From positions 3,398,769 to 3,462,768 of the forward strand of contig OY754965.1 in assembly GCA_963576475.1 (NCBI GenBank): DNA of 64,000 bases. The letters run 5' to 3'. Both the position numbers and the translations under genes were made by a program. Each line of letters opens with the position of its first letter. Positions within the stretch are counted from its first letter, which is position 1. This document shows, piece by piece, positions 55,851-64,000 of this stretch. The notes beneath the pieces were generated by a model. The model was not told where the DNA came from. It did no database searches and saw only the letters and a list, made by a program, of their open reading frames with translations. The DNA is from Molanna angustata. Its lineage: Eukaryota > Arthropoda > Insecta > Trichoptera > Molannidae.

Positions 55851-56587
55851 TTCTCTTCGCCTACCCCAAATAAGGAAACTGCCCGAGAAACAGCTTTCTT
55901 TGTATAATAAAATGAATAACAATAATCCCAAGCAGTACACATTGCATAAAATCAGGAGTTGAATTTTACGATCATATCAAAAATAATTCTAGATCAAATA
56001 AATGTTCATTGTAGGAAAATACACTGGGATTTGTTTTCTTATAAATTTGTAAATAAATCTATATTTTTATTATTTTTCTTTATAAATATTTTTGTATTGA
56101 AATCGTTCGAGTATCGATTACCTCACCCGTTCTGGTTTTCCCCCTACAGACAAAGAACACCATATAACAAACAAGTCAGGCGGGGCTTAGCAACAAGTTT
56201 ATTATTCGTCCGTTGCAATCGAAGGCACGGGTGGAGAAACACACCCTCCCCTTTTCAATCGAACCTCCAATTTACCTTACATATTTTTTACGTGCTTCCC
56301 ATCTATAGAAGCTTTTCATTCCTAGGGAATCATTATTTGAACCCCCGTGAGAAAGAAAAATTCGATTTCGGTATATTTTGTATGGTTTGGTCATAAATAT
56401 ATATCGCAATTTTAAGGATATACTGTAACATATTACGTCCAATACTATATCTTTTTAGTATAGGGGTGTTCTAATTCCATTTAATCCATGTTGATATTCT
56501 ATAACGCTCGAAGTAAGTCACGAATAAGTAAAAACTAGGACCTTGAATTTTTTTACATCTATAGACAAATAAAATCTATAGACAAAT
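55851..56587. other. Unassigned; short repeat at 56466-56530
   Basis: A 145-codon plus-strand frame (55959-56396) has no recognisable domain and is likely chance. 56480-56530 matches 21285-21350. 56120-56260 is somewhat less AT-rich. Confidence 0.35.
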
Positions 56588-56845
56588 AAAATAAAATTCT
56601 GAGCGGTGCTATCGACTCACCTGAGCTTGTTAACCTAGTGGGTATCCATGTTCCAGGTAGAATGGTTCGCCGATCTGAACTTTCACATGTTTCGGTATGT
56701 AGAACAAATATCAGAAAGAATGCTACAATTCCACGCGTATGTGATTCTCATAACACGTTGTTCTCAGCCGGGGCGGGGTGGACATCTTCAATGTGAAATA
56801 TGATAAGTTTCGTCGCAAGATATTGAAGGTGATACGCTCCTAATT
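56588..56845 (+). pseudogene. LINE C-terminal fragment
   Basis: Reads ELVNLVGIHVPGRMVRRSEL, CRTNIRKNATIPRVCDSHN, then after a frameshift DIFNVKYDKFRRKIL. The P.R..R and RTN....IPR motifs near the C-terminus match the other LINE ends of the window. A TG run follows at 56895. Confidence 0.65.
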
Positions 56846-56914
56846 TTCCTCCCTCGTACCCTCCTATCCATCTCAAACAAATTGTATATGTGCATGTGTG
56901 TGTGTGTGTGTGTG

Positions 56915-57023
56915 TTTTTCACGGCTTTTCCAACTTTGAAGTCAAAAAACACCTACTTAGAGGCTTCGCAGCATATATGTTCCATACACGGATTTACTCA
57001 GAATTCGGAGTAGAACATTTCGT

Positions 57024-57117
<94 letters not shown>

Positions 57118-57715
57118 AACATGAGTTGTTTACAGTAATTTCTTGTTATTGATGGAAAGCTTGTTATTGGCTCTGAATTCTATGTTAAAAATTTGTATTA
57201 TAAAAAATGTAAATGAGCTGTTGGCTTCCCAAATAAATAAATAAATAAATAAAATATCTCATACTTATTTTTATGAAAAAGTTCTAGGGTTCCTCAAACT
57301 TTTCTTATAAAGAAAAACGTTTTTTATGACAGATTTATGTCTTTAATTTCCAATTTCCAAAAAAATTATAAAATATCGATAAACGCTGAAACGCCCCACT
57401 CCAAATAATTTGATTTTCTATAAAATTTACATACCTACATTATAACAGTATATTGCAAATTTTTTTAAGAATCTTTGCAAAAATTAAATTTTGTGACTAT
57501 ATTGATTCGTACAATTTGTATGGCATTATACACAATATCTACAGAGACTCAATCTTCAAGTCGATTACCTATTCGGGGTTGGAAAAAAAGAACGGAACTT
57601 CACACTGTCTTATCCCGACATACATGTTTTGTAAAGAAAAACAGAATAGCTATTAATATTAAATAATTTACATTTTTTATCTTTGCATTACATACTAACG
57701 ACATCGATAGTTGGA
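56915..57715 (-). repeat. Family T element, copy 3 (inverted, disrupted)
   Basis: 56915-57025 and 57270-57715 match the T body in reverse order of copy 1, and the terminal ATCGATAGTTGGA at 57703 is kept. The middle is replaced by a long (TG)n tract (57021-57118) and a LINE-tail-like piece (57119-57258, ending in AAATAAATAAATAAAT). Confidence 0.65.
57021..57118. repeat. (TG)n microsatellite
   Basis: About 98 bp of nearly pure TG at the same point of the T element where copies 1, 2 and 4 have shorter CA/TG tracts. Confidence 0.9.
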
Positions 57716-57890
57716 TCTCATGTGTTACACGCAACTTGTTATTATTATTAACAGCTAAGAACGATTGGCTACTACGAACTTTTAGTGGATTCGATATATA
57801 ACAAGTTGTAGGTTTCCAAAATTGCTATTCAATCACGTCTGTTTAAGTATTAAAAGCGTGATTTTTTGTATGTTAACTATTCCAACTGTC

Positions 57891-58920
57891 GATTCGTTCA
57901 TGAGAATTCAATTCTCTGAATGAATCGACATTATTAAGCCAAGATGCGTGTACGAAGGAAATATTTGTATGGCGTAGTGGACTTTTTGCATGCTAATAAC
58001 ACCAACTAGAGGCCTCGCAGCATACATGTATGTTCCCATACATGGATTTACTCAGAATTCGGAGTAGAACATTTTATGTGAGTTTTGTGTGTGTGTGTCT
58101 GTGTGTGGGAGAGTGTGTCTGTGTGTGGGAGGGTGTGTCTGTGTGTCCGTCCCCCTCTTATAACTTTTGATCCGCTCAATTTACAGAGCCCAAATTTTCA
58201 GAATATATAACCAGTTATAGGCCTACAAAACTTTTATACTCAGAATTGTGAATTTTTGTTTCAGTCAGGGGTTATCAACTTTTATAATTTTGGTTTATTT
58301 TTCCATATATCTCAGAAACCATAAAAGCTAGAACGCTGAAAGTTGGTATAAACATAGACAAATACAAAATTTCAAATTTGTTTTTTCAAAAAAATTCCAG
58401 GGTTTCTCAAACATTTTTTATTAAGAAAAATATTTTTTTTATGATAAATTTATGAGTTTAACTGCCTATATTTCCAATATTTTTAAAATTATCGAAAAAA
58501 GCCGAAACACCCCAACTAGATAATTTAATTTTTTATAAAAAATATTAACATTGTATTAGCACATCTCAATTTTTTTTTAACTATTTTTATAAAAATTGAA
58601 TTTAGTGACGACATTGCTTCATACAATTTGAATGGCAGTCGCCTACACACTATATAAGACGTAATAGTTTGATACTAATCTCCAAACATACATACATACC
58701 ATCATGCTGTTTTCATATTCTGGGTAGGATCAAAGGACTGACCTCCATACAATCCTATCTTGACATACATACCTAGGTACATGTGTTGTATAGAAAACCA
58801 AATATTATCTTAAAATATTCAATAATTTGTATTTATGGGTTTATAGTTTGGTACTTATTCTTCAACTATGCGCACTATCGCTATCGACAGTTGGATCTCA
58901 TGTGTTACATGCAACTAGTA
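57891..58920 (-). mobile_element. Family T element, copy 4 (near complete, inverted)
   Basis: TCCAACTGTCGAT at 57891 and ATCGACAGTTGGA to 58895 are the ends. The body is the reverse complement of 34554-35526, with the (TG)n at 58085-58145. Homology to copy 1 continues about 25 bp past the right end (TCTCATGTGTTACATGCAAC), so the true border may be further out. Confidence 0.7.
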
Positions 58921-59300
58921 TAAATCAAACTGACAGCTACTGGTCGGTGGTACCTCACTGACAGACGCCTCTAAAGTTTAATAAATTGTAATAATTATGT
59001 TTACGTCGTGTGCCATTAACGTTGCGTTCCCGGCAAACGTCAGGCGCAGTGAATATTACTGTCACTCGAACTGGTTCAGCGAACTTCAGCGATTTAATTG
59101 ACAAAATAATTTTATAATCACAAAAAGAACTTTACAAGGTGAACCTTGAATTATTGTTTTACATGTATGTCTTTTCCACAGACCCCTTGAGTGATCGTAA
59201 AGGTTGGGTGGGCATGTTGCTCGTGATCACTGGAGAACATTCTGGGTTCGGGAGAGCATGGTCAAGGGTTCGTTGTATAAGGAAATATAAAGTGATATTC
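58921..59300. other. Unassigned sequence
   Basis: Slightly less AT-rich, without a recognisable gene. May contain decayed upstream sequence of the following LINE. Confidence 0.35.
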
Positions 59301-59302
59301 CT

Positions 59303-59575
59303 GGCAAGCCTTGGTATCACAAGATGAAGTTAAATAGACCCCAGATAACAAGGATATTCCGAATGCGGTTCGGTCACTACAGACTCGATGCTCATTTGTT
59401 AAGATTGAATCTTATTAATTCTCCTTATTGCGAGTGTGGCCTAGACCTATAAGATCTGGTTCACGTATTGTTTGGATGCCCTATTAGATATCGATACGAT
59501 TTATACCAATCTTTTTATACCGACACCTTGCAATTGCATCCCCGACAATTTACAGGGAAATTTTGAAATTCGTTG
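59303..59575 (+). pseudogene. Jockey/R1-type LINE, C-terminal zinc-knuckle region
   Basis: GKPWYHKMKLNRPQITRIFR, MRFGHYRLDAHLLRL and INSPYCECG, one stop, then DLVHVLFGCP. The pattern CxCG...H....C after the RNase-H-like part is the C-terminal knuckle seen in Jockey and R1-type LINE proteins. It is a fragment of about 90 codons, of a different type from the other LINEs of the window. Confidence 0.75.
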
Positions 59576-59844
59576 AGAAAACCATGGTAGTTTTATAGGA
59601 GTTGTTTGTCTCTTCTCAAACTGTTTTTTGTTTTTGTTTAAATAAAATTCTCATGTCGTCAAATGGCACAATTCGTCCTATTGTATGATATTGAAATAAT
59701 AATAATTTTCCACATATCAATAATCTATAGACATGGCATAAGCAAAAAAAAAAAAAATAGTACCTACACAACGCGTGTCTGTACCACCATAATTTGGTGG
59801 CTATCAATATAACAATTCAAGTACTTGGGCAGTATAGCCCAAGC
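59576..59844. other. Unassigned sequence
   Basis: No gene recognised; a 14-nt A run at 59744. Confidence 0.35.
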
Positions 59845-59895
59845 TAAGCGCCCTTGAGGTGAGGTTATCACAAAAACGGCGCTATAAAATCATCC
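59845..59895 (+). repeat. CR1-like 3' tail, isolated
   Basis: AGCGCCCTTGAGGTGAGG and AACGGCGCTATAAAATCATCC parallel the tail at 13465-13500 (GCGCCCTTGGAATG, AACGGCGCTAAAC). No coding sequence adjoins, as expected for a heavily truncated copy. Confidence 0.5.
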
Positions 59896-60034
59896 CAATT
59901 TATTTATTATATTATAATTACTGAGAATTTAGACCCTGACACTGAAATAAAATGCTAAATAGAAGCGGCCCGATCGGCATATTACAAAATGAAAAATCTT
60001 ATGTGTGGTCACTTCTGCATTAAAGGGTTGAGGC

Positions 60035-60825
60035 GTGGACTCTCACCGTCTTACTTATAAACGTAAACTATCTATAGTACCTGGTAATAGAGCGTGATTA
60101 ACGTAAAAGTTTACTTATAAACCGTGACTATCTTTATTACGCCTTAATTTCATATTCGTCAAGTTACGACGGTAGCCTTACTCTTGAAACTCGAATCCGA
60201 TCCCAATTTCAAATTTTCATTTAGAACTTGCCTATCTGTCGCCTGCGTACATTCAAATTAACGTCTATTACTATTAAAACATACCTACCTACCGCATTCA
60301 TTCTACGTTACAAAGGTAGGTTCTTAGCGAATGGGATCGTATTGGGATCGGATTTGTAGTGGAGAGTAAGGCCGCAGGTCGAGAGGTTGTTTAACGCTTG
60401 ACTAACGCGTCATAGCAAATATTTCAAAATGGCGGATCTTTCACATATGTTCCGACGCATATTTGAGATTGACAGAAAAATTTAATACTTATAACGATTT
60501 TCCTAGTTATTCTTCATCGCAATCGTGTTTAATTTGACTCAACACGGCACAACGCGTTTTTCGTTTTCATTTTTCGATCTCAGCTATTCAAAAATTACAT
60601 GCAATTTTCTATTTTTTGACATCTGTGAAGCCAATGTGACCATATGAAAAAAATAAATGAGGGTGTTCGTAAACAATTTAGTGAACTAGTAAGTCACATC
60701 TTAGTATACGTTTATAAGTAAGATTTTTTAATACCGATCTTAATTATTTTAGTCGTGCTTATCTAGTTGCACGTTAAGTTAGCTATTAACGAAATCTAAT
60801 AAGTAAGACCGTCAAAGTTGACATT
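60035..60825. mobile_element. Element with short terminal inverted repeats
   Basis: GTCTTACTTAT at 60050 is mirrored by ATAAGTAAGAC ending near 60812. A second inner pair, AGTTTACTTATAAACCGTG near 60106 and ACGTTTATAAGTAAGA near 60708, has the same core. No transposase frame. Target duplication not resolved. Confidence 0.5.
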
Positions 60826-60837
60826 ATAAACCGCCTT

Positions 60838-60990
60838 GAAGCATTTGAAATGTGGATCCACCGCAGAATGCTAAGAATATCGTGGACTGACATGGTCTGT
60901 AACACTGAAGTACTACGTAGAACGAACACCAACAGATAATTATTCATCGATGTTAAGCTCCGTAAATTGTTGTACTTCGGCTATATTTTG
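60838..60990 (+). pseudogene. RTE/BovB-like fragment
   Basis: EAFEMWIHRRMLRISWTDMV, then TEVLRRTN and, after a stop, LRKLLYFGYI. EAFEMW..RRMLRISWTD is characteristic of the region after the reverse-transcriptase palm in RTE/BovB-like elements. Different subfamily from the other RTE pieces here. Confidence 0.7.
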
Positions 60991-61260
60991 TTTTATTGTT
61001 TAAACTATAAACAATACAGCAAAAAATATAAATGTCTTTATGTAAAAATATAAATGGGGTGTATAGTATCCTGGTTGATTGTCTCATATTATTGTATCAT
61101 TTTTGTCTTTTCTTTCCTTCCTTTCCTTTCCTTCCCCATTTTCCTTATTTTACTATGTCATGTCATATGTTAAAATTATAATTATGTGTGTATTATATTA
61201 TGTAACAGGCAACACCTAATTGGGGCACTACATATTTTACTTATGTCATATTACCATAAT
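60991..61260. other. Unassigned, LINE-tail-like
   Basis: CTTTCCTTCCTTTCCTTTCC run and ACACCTAATTGGGGCACTAC; A/T-rich. Possibly an untranslated LINE tail interrupted by the hAT element, because AATAAATAAATAAATAAA follows at 61728. Confidence 0.4.
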
Positions 61261-61704
61261 GTTATTGTTAGTGTCCGACCGAAGGTCAGATTTCGGTCGA
61301 AGTCGAAGCCGAAGCCGATTGTTCGGCCTTAGCCGTAACCTTCGGCCGAAGCCAAAGCCGAAGGTTTGATTTTACTAAAAAAATCGATTAAAATAATAAA
61401 TAATCTGCTTTCGTGACTTAGTTGGTTAGATATCTAACTACTGAGCCAAGGGTCCTGGGTCGTTTGATTTTACTAAAAAAATTCGATCAAAGAACAACTC
61501 TTGTTTTGTTTCTGTCGACAGTCGGCACGCGACACTGGGCCGACCGAATCTATACACCTTCTGCTACACATGTCATGTTCGCTCATGTTTTTACAAGTTT
61601 TAACTGTTTTTAGCGGCTGACAAAAAGCTTCGGCTTCGACCGAAAATTCGGGTTATTTTTGGCCGAAGCCGAAGCCGAACCTTCGGTCGGACACTAGTTA
61701 TTGT
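61261..61704. mobile_element. hAT-type non-autonomous element with 8-bp target duplication
   Basis: GTTATTGT flanks both sides (61261-61268 and 61697-61704). The termini are TAGTGTCCGACCGAAGGT and its inverted counterpart (to 61696). Sub-terminal GAAGCC/GGCTTC repeats lie at both ends. An 8-bp duplication with TAG-starting ends fits hAT. No transposase. A second insertion lies inside (61388-61462). Confidence 0.85.
61388..61462 (+). mobile_element. tRNA-like insertion inside the hAT element
   Basis: GTGACTTAGTTGGTTAGATA, then CTACTGAGCCAAGGGTCC and TGGGTCG, the 5' part of a tRNA-like SINE head similar to 31440-31475 on the minus strand. TTTGATTTTACTAAAAAAA with TCGAT stands on both sides (61365-61387 and 61463-61487), a target duplication of about 20 bp. 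The B box and the SINE body are missing. Confidence 0.7.
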
Positions 61705-62170
61705 TTTAAGTAGTTGTACCTATTGCTGAATAAATAAATAAATAAAAATAAAAAAATAAGTTTTTAACAAATGAATATAAAAAAACATCACATGTTTTTA
61801 AAATAATATTGGGTAAGATTCAGTGTTTTAACTGAATTTGCACCGACGTACAGTACGACGAGGACGTACAGTAGGTTAGGGAGTACAGGAGGACAATTTA
61901 TAGATAATGTCCTCCTTTAAGATACCAACCCTACCCTATGGCAACTCTAGTCTCGAATAATCAGTCTGTGTTGAGAATAAAATATACTATACTATATTTT
62001 TAATTCAAATAAATACAACAATATTCTCATCCGTGGTGTTTGTAATGATTTTCACTCAAAAAAACATCGTAGCATCACATGCAATGAGAAGCGCACAAAT
62101 ACCATTCACATTTGGCACTCACACATATTATTTTCTTGGTTATTTTATGTAAGATGGGAGATTAAATATT
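61705..62170. other. Unassigned sequence
   Basis: An AATAAATAAATA run at 61727-61745, then no recognisable content. Confidence 0.35.
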
Positions 62171-62179
62171 CATTCGTTC

Positions 62180-62290
62180 ATACCATCACGGTATATCCCA
62201 CAATGTGGGATTACCAGCGTCAGCTGAGCGGGTGTGCATGCCATAACGAAGACGACACATGTGTGTATTCCCAAACACAATTATCGTCTC
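62180..62290 (-). repeat. Dispersed repeat, probably an RTE-type 3' end
   Basis: TCATACCATCACGGTATATC, ATGTGGGATTACCAGCG and GACGACACATGTGTGTATTC; partner at 238-345. Confidence 0.5.
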
Positions 62291-62910
62291 AGAATGGGTG
62301 GTGAATTATTATATAATTCATTTATTTTCTAGTTTTTATATTATTAGATAATTTGATAGACGTCAAAGCAGGGTGTGACCTTAGCGTTAATTTTAGATTG
62401 TATAACAGTTTTGCCATCTCTTTCAGGCTCCATTGTATTGATGTAATTGTTTGTATGAGAAAATTGTGCCGTCTTTGTTTAGTTCTTTGAAATTTCAGAC
62501 GTTTGTGAAGCGTGAGGAATTCTAGAAATTTCTCCGTCATAAAAATAAAAATGTAGATAATTTGCATGGGGGTTAATTGTTGAATTTCTTGTAGAGAGTG
62601 AAATTTGGTTCGCGAATTTACTCGTGTTAAAATGCGTGTTAGTAATAATATGCTTAGTTTTATTTAAGATAAAAAAGAAATATTTCGGACAGTGAGAATG
62701 AAAGTGGCTCAATACAAAATTTTTGCCAAATCGAGTCACATACACAAATCGATTTAAAAACATATTTCACCATGTAAGAATTAGAAAAACGTCCCATTTC
62801 CGTTATAGAAAACAAAATTTCAGAGGCTATAGTACATAGAGTAAAATATACTATATAGTATGGTTGTGAATCTATTCCCCAGTACCCTCAAAAGATACGT
62901 CGTTGAAATA
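62291..62910. other. Unassigned sequence
   Basis: AT-rich with two minus-strand chance frames of 81 and 94 codons. Nothing recognised. Confidence 0.35.
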
Positions 62911-62914
62911 AAAA

Positions 62915-63075
62915 ATAGTTTAATTACCCATATCATGGATATAATTATTATATGGAGTTCTATAATATCTTTAGATAACATAGAATTCCATATGATAATT
63001 ATATTCATGATTTGGGTAATCACGAGGGTTTTGATTTCGCCGGTTGGACCAGACGTGTCCCCCAGGTCTGTTTAA
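62915..63075. repeat. Palindromic MITE unit, separate copy
   Basis: TACCCATATCATGGATATAA, TATGGAGTTCTATAATATC, the mirror half, then GGGTAATCACGAGGGTTTTG and CCGGTTGGACCAGACG, as in copy A at 36797-36979. Confidence 0.75.
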
Positions 63076-63424
63076 TAATTTATAATGCGACAAGAGACAG
63101 TGGTCCACCAGGAGAAGATGCTGCTGTAGAACATGAAATAATAAATGAAGAGTTTGTGAAGAATAGTTAAGTAGGTAGACAAGACAGACATACTTACCTG
63201 CAAAAACAACCTTGGGTGGTTCACACAATCCATTGTCTCTATATACAAGTGTTACAAGTATGTATACGCAATGTTCAACTTTTCAGACGTCACCAACCAG
63301 TTTTAGAAACTGAGGAAGCAGAATAGTAATTCTTTAATTATAATTTAATACAATAAAACAAAATTCGGTGATTGCACTTTCGCAGTGGCTGGTTCATCTT
63401 CACGGAAGAAACTACCCCAAAGAC
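63076..63424. other. Unassigned sequence
   Basis: No gene or repeat recognised. Confidence 0.35.
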
Positions 63425-63780
63425 TAACTCAAGGCACCTACAGGGTTTACGACCTGACACCAATTATGACTTCTAATTGAGTTCCCTTATCAATGTAATT
63501 TTGGAAAGTTTTATATATTTGAATAATGTGTATAACAATTCACCTCAAAATAATGAATTATACTATTGCCATATATATGAAGTAACGAAGAAGCCTTTTT
63601 TTTGTAACGCCATCTATTGAGAAATTAGTTTATTTTGTAAACAATGAAAGAAACAGTCCATATAAATGAGGTGATGGTGTCTCTCACAGATGTCACCCCT
63701 GAACTGCGGCAGAAATATTATTTCATTTTTGGCTTGTTTACCTACTTGTACCAATGTGTATGTAAATCGAATATAATTTT
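63425..63780 (+). repeat. Family W copy
   Basis: AAGGCACCTACAGGGTTTACG, CCCTTATCAATGTAATTTTG, TAACGCCATCTATTGAG, GATGTCACCCCTGAACTGCG and TGTTTACCTACTTGTACC, collinear with 45297-45660. Confidence 0.7.
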
Positions 63781-63781
63781 T

Positions 63782-64000
63782 ACTCCTCACGAACACAAGG
63801 TGATATAGTGGGGAGTTATGATTTCGCAATTTTTAAGGGTATTTTTTTTTTGCAGATTATCAACTAGTATCATGCTGAGATTGTATTCTGAAAGTTTCAT
63901 CACAATGTATCTGTGTGTGTGTGCTATGTACGGCGTGTTCATTTTTTACTTTATCGATTATAGACTAAAGTACTCATTCGATTTTATTCAAATTTTGCAA
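63782..64000 (-). repeat. Family X copy, running off the window
   Basis: Begins with the hairpin ACTCCTCAC / GTGGGGAGT (63782-63816), then the reverse complement of 52750-52570: AACTAGTATCATGCTGAG, TTTCATCACAATG, GTACGGCGTGTTCATTTT, ACTCATTCGATT. The remainder lies beyond the window end. Confidence 0.75.

Noticed and set aside
55959..56396. A 145-codon plus-strand frame
   Set aside because: Composition is that of AT-rich chance sequence and no motif is visible; a pyrimidine tract with CAG at 56136-56150 is not enough to call an exon.

Overview
This window reads as AT-rich insect DNA, most likely from a moth or butterfly. It is packed with dead mobile elements and holds no host gene that I can recognise. 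The organism call is an inference from the type of repeats: RTE-type LINE ends whose coded tail contains HIARCQD and RWMQCAQDR, several related LINE families, tRNA-derived SINE heads, and piggyBac, hAT and Tc1/mariner remnants, all in very A/T-rich DNA. No complete protein-coding gene, rRNA gene or clear functional tRNA gene is visible. Long open frames all belong to retrotransposons or transposases, and almost all are 5'-truncated or frameshifted.

Layout. 0-5 kb: a palindromic MITE; an old RTE copy split by a 5'-truncated LINE that ends in a 131-nt poly(A) run; a 3' piece of an R4/Dong-like LINE. 5-11 kb: a piggyBac-like element with TTAA ends, an element with short inverted ends, two RTE remnants and two tandem-repeat blocks (31 bp and 83 bp periods). 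11-21 kb: a long hairpin, a CR1-like LINE piece, the best-preserved LINE of the window (minus strand, endonuclease plus reverse transcriptase), a second minus-strand LINE and another R4/Dong-like tail. 21-27 kb: mostly low-repeat AT-rich DNA with a LINE tail and a degraded hAT transposase piece. 27-33 kb: a broken Tc1/mariner gene, a plus-strand LINE, a SINE inside an older repeat, and an RTE copy inside an older RTE copy. 33-41 kb: copies of dispersed families I name X, T and W, and a cluster of palindromic units with a SINE inside. 41-50 kb: LINE and RTE pieces and an internally deleted mariner. 51-64 kb: inverted and tandem copies of X, more T and W copies, LINE ends, a terminal-inverted-repeat element, and a hAT-type element with an 8-bp target duplication that itself carries a tRNA-like insertion.

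The genes do not form a pathway. The story is insertion upon insertion, and several events can be ordered from target-site duplications. The pattern I find most worth following is a short hairpin near the 3' end of several related LINE copies. The stems differ in sequence between copies, but most share a pyrimidine-rich 5' arm and a purine-rich 3' arm. Family labels X, T, W, Y and Z are mine. All comparisons were made by eye within this window.
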